Assembly: GCA_938003765.1 (NCBI GenBank)
Contig: CALKYE010000255.1
Span: forward strand, 1 to 20,968
From: an uncultured Planctomycetia bacterium
GTDB taxonomy: Bacteria > Planctomycetota > UBA1135 > GCA-002686595
Direction: 5' to 3'
DNA: 20,968 nucleotides
Part shown: piece after piece, positions 1 to 7,635 of the stretch
Layout of the letters: every line of letters starts with the position of its first letter
How positions within the stretch are numbered: position 1 is the first letter of the stretch
Notes under the pieces: model-generated
Told to the model about the DNA's origin: nothing
Databases searched by the model: none
The model's input: only the letters and a program-made list of their open reading frames with translations
Translations under genes and position numbers: made by a program

Positions 1-437
1 AGCACACCGGCCGCGCGCGCGCCGGCGACAAGAAGTCGCCGATCTGGCGCAAGGGTGGCACGACGTTCGGCCCCCGTCCGCGCGATTACAGCTACCACAT
101 GCCGGCGCAGCAGCGCCGCGTCGCGCTGCGCAGCGCGCTCGCGGGCAAGTTCCGCGACGGTGAAGTGTCGCTGTTCGACGCCGCCGGCTTCGACGCGCCG
201 TCTGCGAAGTCGGCCCGCGCGCTCCTCACCGCCGCCGGTTCGCCGCGTCGGGTGCTGATCGTGCTCGCCGCTCCGAACGAAAACGTCTGGAAGTCCTTCC
301 GCAACTTCCCGGGAGTCAACGTGCGCTCGGCGGTCGAGCTGTGCGCGCACGAAGTTCTCGCGGGTGGTCAAGTGTGGGCCGAGGTCGCCGCGCTCGACGC
401 GCTGGCCGCACGCGTGGGCGTGAGCGCCGCGAGCTGA
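1..437 (+). CDS. rplD: 50S ribosomal protein L4, 3' part (5' end outside window)
   Basis: The reading frame is open from the left edge (first full codon at position 3) to TGA at 435-437. It gives about 144 residues that begin HTGRARAGDKKSPIWRKGG, the conserved L4 loop that reaches into the large subunit near the exit tunnel. It continues FGPRPRDYSY and RRVALRSAL, which are hallmark L4 segments. L4 binds 23S rRNA early in 50S assembly; in Escherichia coli it also represses its own operon, but that leader would lie outside this window. The N-terminal third of the gene is missing only because the window starts here. An internal ATG at 99 is not a real start, because conserved L4 sequence runs upstream of it. 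A 102-nt C-rich spacer separates it from rplW. Confidence 0.97.
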   Translation, partial: HTGRARAGDKKSPIWRKGGTTFGPRPRDYSYHMPAQQRRVALRSALAGKFRDGEVSLFDAAGFDAPSAKSARALLTAAGSPRRVLIVLAAPNENVWKSFRNFPGVNVRSAVELCAHEVLAGGQVWAEVAALDALAARVGVSAAS

Positions 438-539
438 TCGAAAGATCTGCCGCGCAAGCATCGACACGCCGCAAGCACCGAACCCGCAACGACCGCTCAA
501 CGCAATCGCGCCGCCCAGCAGCACTCAAGGAGAACGAAC

Positions 540-839
540 GTGACGTCGCTCGACCTGATGTACCGGATCATCGAAAAGCCCGTGGTGACCGAGAAGGCCA
601 ACTCTCGGACCTTCGAGGACATCGACCAGAAGGTCTATCACTTCCTCGTGCCGCTCCACGCCAACAAGGTGGAGATCCGCCAGGCGGTCGAGAAGCTGTT
701 CAACGTCCGCGTCGTGAGCGTCAACACGCTCGTGCGTCAGGGCAAGGCCAAGCGCCGCGGCTGGGCCAGCGGCGAGTCGCCGACCACCAAGCGCGCCATG
801 GTGACGGTCGCCAAGGGCAGCTCGATCGAGATCCTCTGA
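540..839 (+). CDS. rplW: 50S ribosomal protein L23
   Basis: 99 aa, the usual size for L23. The protein contains RIIEKPVVTEKANS near the N-terminus and the C-terminal run KAKRRGWASGESPTTKRAMV, both typical of L23. The family sits at the mouth of the exit tunnel and docks trigger factor, SRP and the Sec translocon. The start is GTG at 540, chosen because AAGGAG lies at 527-532, seven nt upstream, and because the N-terminus is then the normal length. It lies between rplD and rplB as in nearly all S10 operons. The 119 nt that follow (840-958) hold no gene. Confidence 0.97.
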   Translation: MTSLDLMYRIIEKPVVTEKANSRTFEDIDQKVYHFLVPLHANKVEIRQAVEKLFNVRVVSVNTLVRQGKAKRRGWASGESPTTKRAMVTVAKGSSIEIL

Positions 840-958
840 CCCGCCGCACCAAGGCTCTCGCGCTTCACCTCGAGGCTCAACGCCGCACTCGGACCCACCC
901 GACGCCCCGCAAGCACATCGACGCCGCCTAGCGCGTCACTTTCACCGCAACGATCGCC

Positions 959-1792
959 ATGGCCATCAAAACCTACAAGCCGACCTCCGCCGGACGTCGT
1001 CACGGCAGCGTGCTCGACTTCACCGAGGAGATCACGCGCGACTTCCCGGAGCGTTCGCTGCTCCGTCCGCTGCGCAAGACCGGCGGGCGCAACAACCACG
1101 GTCACCAGACCAGCAAGTGGCGCGGCGGCGGGCACAAGCGCATGTACCGCGTGATCGATTTCCGTCGCAACAAGGACGGCGTCGCGGGCAAGGTGGCGAC
1201 GATCGAGTACGACCCGAACCGCTCGGCCAACATCGCGCTGATCCACTACGCGGATGGCGAGAAGGCCTACATCCTCGCGCCGCTGGGTCTGACGGTCGGT
1301 CAAACGATCATGAACGGCTCGAGCGCTGAGCCCAACAGCGGCAACTGCCTGCCGCTGGCCAGCATTCCGATCGGTCTGCAGGTCCACAACATCGAGCTGA
1401 AGGAAGGTCGCGGCGGTCAGATGTGCCGCGTCGCCGGAAGCGCCGCGCAACTCACCGCGAAGGAAGGTGAGTGGGCCATCCTGCTGATGCCGTCCGGAGA
1501 GCTGCGCCGAGTGCACCTGCGCTGCCGCGCGACGATCGGCCGCCTCGGCAACCTCGACTGGCAGAACGTCTCGATCGGTCAGGCCGGTCGGCACCGCCAC
1601 ATGGGACGTCGCCCGCACGTGCGCGGCACGACCATGAACCCGGTCGACCACCCGCTGGGTGGTGGCGAAGGACGCACCAAGGGTGGTCGTCATCCGTGCA
1701 ACGCGAACGGCCTGCTTGCGAAGGGCCTCAAGACGCGGCGCAAGAGCAATCCCACCAACAAGTTCATCGTGCGCAGCCGTCACAAGGTCTAA
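959..1792 (+). CDS. rplB: 50S ribosomal protein L2
   Basis: 277 aa, matching the usual 273-280. Conserved blocks are TSAGRRHGSV (9-18), GGRNNHGH (42-49), EYDPNRSANIALI (83-95) and TTMNPVDHP (224-232), then the basic C-terminus. L2 is a primary 23S rRNA binder needed for subunit joining and peptidyl transfer. His231 here corresponds to the functionally studied His229 of E. coli L2 (mature numbering) and is present. The second histidine of the usual HPHGGGEG signature is leucine here (HPLGGGEG, Leu233, codon 1655-1657). ATG at 959 gives the standard N-terminus, but there is no recognisable Shine-Dalgarno sequence upstream. Confidence 0.98.
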   Translation: MAIKTYKPTSAGRRHGSVLDFTEEITRDFPERSLLRPLRKTGGRNNHGHQTSKWRGGGHKRMYRVIDFRRNKDGVAGKVATIEYDPNRSANIALIHYADGEKAYILAPLGLTVGQTIMNGSSAEPNSGNCLPLASIPIGLQVHNIELKEGRGGQMCRVAGSAAQLTAKEGEWAILLMPSGELRRVHLRCRATIGRLGNLDWQNVSIGQAGRHRHMGRRPHVRGTTMNPVDHPLGGGEGRTKGGRHPCNANGLLAKGLKTRRKSNPTNKFIVRSRHKV

Positions 1793-1827
1793 CGCTCGAC
1801 GAGCACAGCACGCAGGAGCGATTCAAC

Positions 1828-2112
1828 ATGAGCCGCAGTCTCAAGAAGGGTCCGTACGTCGACCCCAACATCGCCGAGAAGGTCGAGGCCATGCTCAAGG
1901 CAGGCCGTCGGGACCCGATCACGACCTGGGCGCGTTCGTGCACGATCATCCCCGATTTCGTCGGGCTGACGTTCATGGTTCACAACGGACGGCACCACCA
2001 CAAAGTGTCCGTGACCGAAGACATGGTGGGGCACAAGTTGGGCGAGTTCGCGCCCACCCGCGTGTTCAAGGGGCACACCAACAAGAAGGAAGACGCGAAG
2101 GCGTCGACCTGA
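1828..2112 (+). CDS. rpsS: 30S ribosomal protein S19
   Basis: 94 aa. The N-terminus MSRSLKKGPYVD and the segment WARSCTIIPDFVGLTFMVHNG are diagnostic of S19, followed by a C-terminal GEFAPTRVFKGHT. S19 forms a complex with S13 in the 30S head and touches the A-site finger bridge. The ATG at 1828 has AGGAG at 1814-1818, nine nt away. The frame stays open upstream inside rplB, but that extension is not S19-like. It lies 35 nt after rplB and 12 nt before rplV. Confidence 0.97.
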   Translation: MSRSLKKGPYVDPNIAEKVEAMLKAGRRDPITTWARSCTIIPDFVGLTFMVHNGRHHHKVSVTEDMVGHKLGEFAPTRVFKGHTNKKEDAKAST

Positions 2113-2124
2113 GGGTTCTGATCC

Positions 2125-2568
2125 ATGGCGAAGAACAAAGCCACTGCGGGCGCTGGCGCGCTGGACAAGAGTTGGTCCGCCAAGCTGCGGTACGCGCGCA
2201 TCACTGCGCGCAAGGCGCGCTTGGTCGCGGACCTCATTCGCGGTCGCACCGTCAACAACGCGCTGGAGGTGCTCGGCTTCGAGCACAAGCGAGCGGCCAG
2301 CTTCTACCTGGGGCTCGTGCGTTCGGCGATGGCCAACGCCGGCCAGGAAGAGGGCGTCAACGTCAACCAGTTGGTCATCACCGACTGCCGCGCTGACGAT
2401 GGCCCGATGCTGCAGGGCCGCATGCGGTTCCGCCCCGGTCCGCAAGGGCGCGCCCACCCGTTCAAGAAGCTCACCAGCCATCTGACCGTCGTCGTCTCGC
2501 AGCCTGCCGAGGGCGTCGTCAAGCGTCGTCGCGCTTCCAAGCCCAAGGCCGCTGCCGCCCAGGCCTGA
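2125..2568 (+). CDS. rplV: 50S ribosomal protein L22
   Basis: 147 aa, longer than the 110-aa E. coli protein. It has a roughly 18-residue N-terminal extension and a K/A-rich C-terminal tail (RRRASKPKAAAAQA). The core carries ARITARKARLVADLIRG and the long beta-hairpin that lines the exit tunnel, ending KLTSHLTVVVS. L22 contacts all 23S rRNA domains; macrolide-resistance changes map to its hairpin in other bacteria. The start ATG at 2125 has only a weak GAGGG nine nt upstream, directly at the rpsS stop. A tail of this kind is common among high-GC lineages. Confidence 0.96.
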   Translation: MAKNKATAGAGALDKSWSAKLRYARITARKARLVADLIRGRTVNNALEVLGFEHKRAASFYLGLVRSAMANAGQEEGVNVNQLVITDCRADDGPMLQGRMRFRPGPQGRAHPFKKLTSHLTVVVSQPAEGVVKRRRASKPKAAAAQA

Positions 2569-2615
2569 TCTCACCGGTCGCACCTCAGCTCAACCCAACC
2601 GCCGAGTTTCTTCGT

Positions 2616-3359
2616 ATGGGCCAGAAAGTTCACCCGACCGGATTCCGCCTCTCGAGCATCGAGCCGTGGCGTTCCCGCTGGTACGCCAACAAGCAGAACT
2701 TCAGCGCGCTGCTCCTGCAGGATCACAAGATCCGCGCGTACATCGCGAAGGAGTACAAGGCGGCGGGCATCCCGCGCGTCGAGATCGAGCGCACCGGTGA
2801 AGCGGTCAACGTGATCGTTCACACCGCGCGCCCCGGCGTGCTCGTTGGACGCAAGGGTGTGCGCGTCGACGAACTGAAGGCGGCCCTGCAGCGCATCACC
2901 GGTCAGACCTGTCACCTCACGGTGCGCGAGATCAAGCGCCCCGAACTCGAGTCGACGCTCGTCGCCGAGATGGTGGCCGAGTCGCTCGAGAAGCGCATGG
3001 CGTTCCGCCGCGCGATGAAGAAGGCCATTCAGACCACGGTTCAGGCCGGCGCCAAGGGCGTGAAGGTCGAGCTCAACGGTCGACTGGGCGGCGCTGAAAT
3101 GGCGCGCCAGGCCAAGGAGCGCGAAGGTCAAGTGCCGCTGTCGACGCTCCGCGCGAACGTCGACTACGGAACGGCGCTGGCCAAGACCACGTACGGCGTG
3201 ATCGGCGTCAAGGTCTGGATCTACAAGGGCGACCTCGAGCCCGGCCAGAAGCTCGACTACCAGCAGCAGAGCGGTGTCGCACCGCGCGGCGCTGAGGGCA
3301 ATCGTTCGCCGCGCCGCGGCCGCATCTCGCGCGACGCTCTGGCGCCGCAGCAGGGCTGA
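2616..3359 (+). CDS. rpsC: 30S ribosomal protein S3
   Basis: 247 aa, compared with 233 in E. coli. It begins MGQKVHPTGFRL, the conserved S3 start. It has a KH RNA-binding domain whose GxxG loop is GRKG at about 78-81, and a C-terminal domain with NGRLGGAEMAR and TYGVIGVKVWIYKG. S3 sits at the mRNA entry channel and contributes to the ribosomal helicase activity. The C-terminal 35 residues are rich in R, G and A and poorly conserved in the family. No Shine-Dalgarno sequence is visible before ATG 2616. A 94-nt C-rich spacer follows before rplP. Confidence 0.98.
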   Translation: MGQKVHPTGFRLSSIEPWRSRWYANKQNFSALLLQDHKIRAYIAKEYKAAGIPRVEIERTGEAVNVIVHTARPGVLVGRKGVRVDELKAALQRITGQTCHLTVREIKRPELESTLVAEMVAESLEKRMAFRRAMKKAIQTTVQAGAKGVKVELNGRLGGAEMARQAKEREGQVPLSTLRANVDYGTALAKTTYGVIGVKVWIYKGDLEPGQKLDYQQQSGVAPRGAEGNRSPRRGRISRDALAPQQG

Positions 3360-3453
3360 GCCGCCGAGCCGCTACCGCGATACCTCACGCGCCACACCAA
3401 CCATCCACGTCGCACCCCGCCACCGACGAGAGAGCCGCTAGGAGACACGCGCC

Positions 3454-3873
3454 ATGGCACTGATGCCCAATCGAACCAAGTTCCGCAAAGTGATGCGCGG
3501 CCGCATTCGCGGCGCGGCCACTGCGGGCCACCGCGTCGCCTTCGGCGACTACGGGCTGCAGTCGCTCGACGCTGCCTGGATCAGCGGTCGTCAGCTCGAA
3601 GCCGGGCGCGTCGCCGCTTCGCGCGCCACGGGCGGACAGGGCAAGATCTGGATTCGGGTCTTCCCGCACAAGCCGATCTCCGCCAAGCCCGCTGAGACGC
3701 GCATGGGCACCGGCAAGGGCGAGCCCGAGTTCTGGGCCGCCGTCGTCAAGCCCGGCACGATCCTGTTCGAGATCGGCGGCATCACCGAGGACAAGGCCAA
3801 GTTGGCCTTCAAGCGCGTGGCTCACAAGCTGCCCATCAAAGTGAAGATGGTGAAGCGCCTGCCCACCACCTGA
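3454..3873 (+). CDS. rplP: 50S ribosomal protein L16
   Basis: 139 aa, the standard L16 length. It begins MALMPNRTKFRKVMRGRIRG and contains GDYGLQ, then WIRVFPHKPISAKPAETRMGTGKG. L16 helps position the A-site tRNA at the central protuberance. Arg83 here aligns with E. coli Arg81, which is hydroxylated by RoxA/YcfD in that species; whether it is modified here is unknown. AGGAG at 3440-3444 lies nine nt before ATG 3454. It lies between rpsC and rpmC as expected for an S10 operon. Confidence 0.98.
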   Translation: MALMPNRTKFRKVMRGRIRGAATAGHRVAFGDYGLQSLDAAWISGRQLEAGRVAASRATGGQGKIWIRVFPHKPISAKPAETRMGTGKGEPEFWAAVVKPGTILFEIGGITEDKAKLAFKRVAHKLPIKVKMVKRLPTT

Positions 3874-3922
3874 TGCTCGTCAACTGAACGCCACCCCTGC
3901 GCTTCGAACCCTCCACTGACCC

Positions 3923-4135
3923 ATGAAGATCGACGAGATCCGCGGCAAGACCGACGCCGAGCTCGATTTTGAGCTGAAGAACTTGAGCAAGGAGCTGTTC
4001 GACCTGCGCTTCAAGTCGGGCGTCGACACCTCCGGCAACCCGTCGCGCATCCAGAACGTGCGCCGCGCGGTCGCCCGCATCCGCACCGTGCTCCACGAGC
4101 GCAACAACAAGATCCGCGGGCAGGAGTCCCGCTAG
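3923..4135 (+). CDS. rpmC: 50S ribosomal protein L29
   Basis: 70 aa, two-helix L29. It reads MKIDEIRGKTDAELDFELKN, then the conserved LFDLRFKSGVDTSGNPSRI and the Arg-rich second helix. L29 lies beside L23 at the tunnel exit. The start ATG at 3923 has no clear Shine-Dalgarno. The stop at 4133-4135 is followed after two nt by rpsQ, so the pair is probably co-translated. Confidence 0.96.
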   Translation: MKIDEIRGKTDAELDFELKNLSKELFDLRFKSGVDTSGNPSRIQNVRRAVARIRTVLHERNNKIRGQESR

Positions 4136-4137
4136 CC

Positions 4138-4491
4138 ATGTCTCAAGCCGAACAACCCCAATCGGACGCCGCGGCGCAGCCGGCGGGCGAGCGCGGCACG
4201 CGCAACACGCTCACGGGCGTGGTCGTGTCGAACAAGATGGCCAAGACCATCACGGTTCAGGTCGAGCGGACGTTCCAGCACTCGAAGTACGGGAAGTACG
4301 TCCGTCGCCGCAAGCGCTACCACGCGCACGTCGAACAACCGGTCAACCTCGGCGACGAGGTCGAGATCGTGGCGACGCGCCCCATGAGCGCGCTGAAGCG
4401 CTGGCGCTTCGTGCGCGTCGTGAAGGCCGCCGCCGACCGCGGCATCGAAGTGTCCGCGATTTCCGGTGACAAGCTCGGAGGTCAGTCATGA
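4138..4491 (+). CDS. rpsQ: 30S ribosomal protein S17
   Basis: 117 aa, against about 84 in E. coli. The OB-fold core runs from LTGVVVSNKMAKTITVQVER through YGKYVRRRKRYHAH to VEIVATRPMSALKRWRFVRV. It is flanked by an N-terminal extension of about 20 residues rich in Q and A and a C-terminal extension of about 20 residues. S17 is a primary 16S rRNA binder in the 30S body. AGGAG at 4122-4126, inside the end of rpmC, lies eleven nt before ATG 4138. Its stop overlaps the rplN start as ATGA (4488-4491), which implies translational coupling. An internal start would remove the N-terminal extension but has no better ribosome site. Confidence 0.95.
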   Translation: MSQAEQPQSDAAAQPAGERGTRNTLTGVVVSNKMAKTITVQVERTFQHSKYGKYVRRRKRYHAHVEQPVNLGDEVEIVATRPMSALKRWRFVRVVKAAADRGIEVSAISGDKLGGQS

Positions 4492-4856
4492 TCCAGATGC
4501 AAACGTTCCTGGATGTCGCCGACAACACGGGCGCCAAGCGCGTCCAGTGCATCAAGGTGCTCGGCGGCACTCACCGACGCGTCGCCGGACTCGGCGACAT
4601 CGTCGTGGTGGCCGTCAAGAAGGCGTTGCCGAGCTCGGACGTGAAGGCCGGGTCGGTGGCCAAGGGCGTGATCGTCCGCACCAAGAAGGCCACGCGCCGC
4701 GAAGACGGCACCTACGTCCGCTTCGATCGCAACGCGATCGTGCTGATCGACGCCGAGAACAACCCCAAGGGGACGCGCATCTTCGGCGCGGTCGCACGCG
4801 AGCTGCGCGAGCGCAACTTCATGAAGATCATTTCGCTGGCTCAGGAGGTGGTCTGA
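4488..4856 (+). CDS. rplN: 50S ribosomal protein L14
   Basis: 122 aa, exactly the family length. It begins MIQMQTFLDVADNTGAKR and contains GDIVVVAVKKALP and RNAIVLIDAENNPKGTRIFG, all conserved in L14. The protein lies at the subunit interface, forms bridge B8, and is the docking site of the silencing factor RsfS in other bacteria. GGAGG at 4477-4481 is six nt upstream of ATG 4488. The start overlaps the rpsQ stop by four nt and the stop shares one base with the rplX start. Confidence 0.98.
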   Translation: MIQMQTFLDVADNTGAKRVQCIKVLGGTHRRVAGLGDIVVVAVKKALPSSDVKAGSVAKGVIVRTKKATRREDGTYVRFDRNAIVLIDAENNPKGTRIFGAVARELRERNFMKIISLAQEVV

Positions 4857-5146
4857 TGGCTACCCGCAAGGCTCCGCTCATCAACGGTGGAGAGGTCAAG
4901 CTCCACGTCAAGGCGGGTGACACCGTCGAGATCATCTCGGGCAACGACAAGGGTCAGACCGGAGTCGTTCTCGAGGCGCTGCCGCGCAAGCGTCGCGTGG
5001 TCGTCCAGGGTGTGAACAAGCGTTGGAAGCACCGCAAGCCGACGCAGCAGAACACCAAGGGCGAGCGCGTTCAGGAAGAGCGTCCGATCCACGCCAGCAA
5101 CGTCAAGCTGGTCCAGGCGGCGCCGGGCAAGAAGCGTGGCAGCTGA
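4856..5146 (+). CDS. rplX: 50S ribosomal protein L24
   Basis: 96 aa. The KOW motif is KAGDTVEIISGNDKGQTGVV, followed by VVVQGVNKRWKH and ERPIHASNVKLV, as in bacterial L24. L24 initiates 50S assembly and flanks the tunnel exit. The start ATG at 4856 shares its A with the rplN TGA (TGATG). It has AGGAGG at 4843-4848, seven nt upstream and one of the best ribosome sites in the cluster. The frame is open further upstream, but that sequence is a shadow of rplN. A 98-nt C-rich spacer follows. Confidence 0.97.
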   Translation: MATRKAPLINGGEVKLHVKAGDTVEIISGNDKGQTGVVLEALPRKRRVVVQGVNKRWKHRKPTQQNTKGERVQEERPIHASNVKLVQAAPGKKRGS

Positions 5147-5244
5147 GTCGAGGTCCACGCGCCTCACGTCCCTGATCGATCCGACCTGACGCCACTTCCC
5201 GCCGTTTCGCACTCGCACCCGCCGCGCCCTCAACGAGCATCACG

Positions 5245-5847
5245 ATGTCCGCCCCTGTCGCCTCCAACGTTCCGCGCCTCAAGGAACGCTACCACTCCGA
5301 AGTCAAGGCCAAGCTGCGCGAGCGCTTCGGCATCAAGAACGACCTCGCGCTCCCGCGCCTGTTGAAGATCACCGTCAACATGGGCGTGGGCACCGCGGTC
5401 GAGAACAAGTCGCGCGTCGAGACGGCCGCCAAGGACCTGGCCATGATCACCGGCCAGCACCCGACCGTCCGCAAGGCGCGTGAGGCGATCTCCGCGTTCA
5501 AGCTGCGCGAGGGCATGCCGATCGGCTGCGCCGTCACTCTGCGCGGCGCTCGCATGTGGGAGTTCCTCGATCGCCTGGTGTCGGTGGTCCTTCCGCGTAT
5601 CCGCGACTTCCGCGGCGTGAAGGATCGCCTCGACGGGCGTGGCAACTACACGCTCGGCCTGGCCGAGCAGACCGTGTTCCCCGAGATCGAGCTCGACAAG
5701 ATCGACTTCGTGCAAGGCATGGACATCACGTTCGTGACCAGCGCGACGACCGACGAGCAGGGCTACTTCCTGCTCAAGGAACTCGGCATGCCCTTCGTCC
5801 AGCGCGAGGCTGGAGATGGCAAGAAGTCCAAGAAGAAGGCCAGCTGA
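5245..5847 (+). CDS. rplE: 50S ribosomal protein L5
   Basis: 200 aa, slightly longer than the usual 179-185 because of a short N-terminal addition and a Lys-rich C-terminal tail (GKKSKKKAS). Conserved parts are LKITVNMGVGTAVENK, TGQHPTVRKAREAISAFKLR, and the stretch from LPRIRDFRGV to NYTLGLAEQTVFPEI. L5 binds 5S rRNA and the P-site tRNA elbow in the central protuberance. No Shine-Dalgarno sequence precedes ATG 5245. A 118-nt pyrimidine-rich spacer follows before the S14 gene. Confidence 0.97.
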   Translation: MSAPVASNVPRLKERYHSEVKAKLRERFGIKNDLALPRLLKITVNMGVGTAVENKSRVETAAKDLAMITGQHPTVRKAREAISAFKLREGMPIGCAVTLRGARMWEFLDRLVSVVLPRIRDFRGVKDRLDGRGNYTLGLAEQTVFPEIELDKIDFVQGMDITFVTSATTDEQGYFLLKELGMPFVQREAGDGKKSKKKAS

Positions 5848-5965
5848 GTCCTTTTCCGCGCTCCCCAACCCACCACCGAACCAATCACGCGCCAGCTCCG
5901 CACGCTGTCAGCTCCAAGCGAGCTAGCGGGGCGGCCTGAACCGAACGGCGCAAGGTAAGTAGCCC

Positions 5966-6151
5966 ATGGCCAAGACGTGTCTGATCGTCAAGTGCAAGCA
6001 GCCTCCGAAGTTCTCGTCGCGGCGCTATACGCGTTGCGCCATCTGCGGTCGTCCGCGCGCGGTCTATCGCAAGTTCGGCATTTGCCGCATCTGTCTGCGC
6101 GAAAAGGCGCTGCGTGGAGAGATCCCCGGCATGCGCAAGGCCTCTTGGTAG
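5966..6151 (+). CDS. rpsZ: 30S ribosomal protein S14, zinc-binding short type
   Basis: 61 aa, the type-Z S14 length, compared with about 101 aa for the zinc-free type. The zinc ribbon is Cys24-x2-Cys27 and Cys40-x2-Cys43 (TRCAICGRPRAVYRKFGICR is the heart of it). The C-terminus GEIPGMRKASW is diagnostic. Two more cysteines (5, 10) occur near the N-terminus. S14 assembles late in the 30S head. Only a weak AAGG lies before ATG 5966. The TAG stop overlaps the AGGAG that serves rpsH, which suggests coupling. Confidence 0.97.
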   Translation: MAKTCLIVKCKQPPKFSSRRYTRCAICGRPRAVYRKFGICRICLREKALRGEIPGMRKASW

Positions 6152-6163
6152 GAGCCACCCGCC

Positions 6164-6559
6164 ATGATGACCGATCCGATCGCTGATCTGCTGACCCGCG
6201 TCCGCAACGCCAACTCCAACGGCTCGAAGACGGTGCAAATGCCGGCCTCGAAGCTGAAAGTGGGGGTGGCTCAGATCCTCCAGGAGGAGGGCTTCGTCTC
6301 GTCGTACAAGGTCGAGCCCGGCCTTCCGCACAGCACGCTGGAGATCCAGCTCAAGTACGGCCCCGACGGCGAGCGCGTCATCCGCAACATCGAGCGCGTC
6401 TCCAAGCCGGGCCGCCGCGTCTACAGCCCGGCCAAGTCGATCCCGATGGTCCTCAAGGGCCTGGGCATCTACATCCTCTCGACGAATCAGGGCGTGGTCT
6501 CCGATCGCATGGCGCGCAAGCTCAACGCCGGCGGCGAGATCCTGTGCAAGGTGTACTGA
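6164..6559 (+). CDS. rpsH: 30S ribosomal protein S8
   Basis: 131 aa, the family length. It begins MMTDPIADLLTRVRNAN and ends with the conserved STNQGVVSDRMARKLNAGGE block. S8 is a primary 16S rRNA binder; in E. coli it represses the spc operon by binding near rplE, but I see no obvious copy of that site here. AGGAG at 6150-6154 overlaps the rpsZ stop and sits nine nt before ATG 6164. The next codon is also ATG, so the start is uncertain by one residue. A 102-nt spacer follows that I counted by hand as 46 C against 20 G. Confidence 0.97.
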   Translation: MMTDPIADLLTRVRNANSNGSKTVQMPASKLKVGVAQILQEEGFVSSYKVEPGLPHSTLEIQLKYGPDGERVIRNIERVSKPGRRVYSPAKSIPMVLKGLGIYILSTNQGVVSDRMARKLNAGGEILCKVY

Positions 6560-6661
6560 TCTCCGTCGCCTAGCCCGCCCTCAGTCGTTCCTCGTTTCGT
6601 CGTCACTCGACAGTCGCCCGCGCCCCACGTCCCACCAAGCAACGCCAAGGACTTCAGTTCC

Positions 6662-7204
6662 ATGTCGCGCATCGGAAAGCAACCCGTCGCCATCCCCGGC
6701 GGCGTGAAGGTCGAGGTCGGACCTGACCGGTTGGTCAAGGTCTCCGGCCCCAAGGGGGCGAGTGAGTTCCGCCACGCCCCGCAGGTCGGCGTCAAAGTGG
6801 AAGGCGCGTCGGTCGTGGTTTCGCGCGCCGGCGACGACCGGATCTCGCGCGCTCAGCACGGCACCACGCGTGCGCTGGTCGCGTGCATGATCCGCGGCGT
6901 GACCAAGGGGTACCAGAAGGAGCTCGACGTCATCGGCGTCGGTTGGAACGCGGCGGTTCAGGGGCGCAAGGTCGTCCTGAACGTCGGCTTCTGCCACCCG
7001 GTCACGATCGATCTGCCCGAGGGCGTTCAGGCCAATTGCCCCAACAACACGACCGTCGTGATCACGGGCCACGACAAGCAGAAGGTCGGCTTGGCAGCGG
7101 CGCGGATGCGGGCCACGCGTCCCCCCGAGCCCTACAAGGGCAAGGGTGTCCGCTACAAGGGTGAGTACGTGCGTCAGAAGGCCGGAAAGAGCTTCGGAAG
7201 CTAG
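6662..7204 (+). CDS. rplF: 50S ribosomal protein L6
   Basis: 180 aa, the normal length. It begins MSRIGKQPVAIPGGVKVEV and has two tandem alpha/beta domains. Conserved pieces are KGYQKELDVIGVGWNAAVQG and the C-terminal RPPEPYKGKGVRYKGEYVR that contacts the sarcin-ricin loop region. L6 supports elongation-factor binding. AAGGA at 6647-6651 is ten nt before ATG 6662. The stop is followed after two nt by rplR. Confidence 0.98.
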   Translation: MSRIGKQPVAIPGGVKVEVGPDRLVKVSGPKGASEFRHAPQVGVKVEGASVVVSRAGDDRISRAQHGTTRALVACMIRGVTKGYQKELDVIGVGWNAAVQGRKVVLNVGFCHPVTIDLPEGVQANCPNNTTVVITGHDKQKVGLAAARMRATRPPEPYKGKGVRYKGEYVRQKAGKSFGS

Positions 7205-7206
7205 TC

Positions 7207-7575
7207 ATGCGAGCGATCCTCAAGAATCAGGCGCGTCGGGAACGACGCCAATGGCGCGTGCGCGCCAAGCTGCGCCGCACCTCGAACGCGGTCCGCTTGT
7301 CGGTCCATCGCTCGAGCAAGCACATCTCCGCCCAGGTCATCGACGATGTTCAGGGCCGCACGTTGTGCGCCGTGACCAGCACCGCCAAGGCGCTGACCGA
7401 TCAGCTCAAGGGCAAGACCAAGACCGAGCGTGCGGCGTTCATCGGCGAGGAGATCGCCAAGCGCGCCATCGCTGCGGGCGTCACCACGGTCGTCTTCGAT
7501 CGAGGCGACTCGCGCTTCCACGGCCGCGTCAAGGCGCTGGCCGATGCCGCGCGCAACGCGGGCTTGAAGTTCTGA
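7207..7575 (+). CDS. rplR: 50S ribosomal protein L18
   Basis: 122 aa, the usual length. A basic N-terminus is followed by RLSVHRSSKHISAQVIDD and the conserved end VVFDRGDSRFHGRVKALADA. L18 binds 5S rRNA together with L5 and L25. The start ATG at 7207 lies two nt after the rplF stop, with only a weak GGAAG just upstream. Re-initiation after rplF is therefore likely. A 60-nt spacer separates it from rpsE. Confidence 0.97.
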   Translation: MRAILKNQARRERRQWRVRAKLRRTSNAVRLSVHRSSKHISAQVIDDVQGRTLCAVTSTAKALTDQLKGKTKTERAAFIGEEIAKRAIAAGVTTVVFDRGDSRFHGRVKALADAARNAGLKF

Positions 7576-7635
7576 GCCCGGAACTCCGACGCCACAGCAA
7601 CCCAAGAATCCAAGACTCTCCCTGGAGTTTCCGCG

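Noticed and set aside
737..1783. 348-codon minus-strand open frame
   Set aside because: Antisense to rplB and the end of rplW; no recognisable domain.
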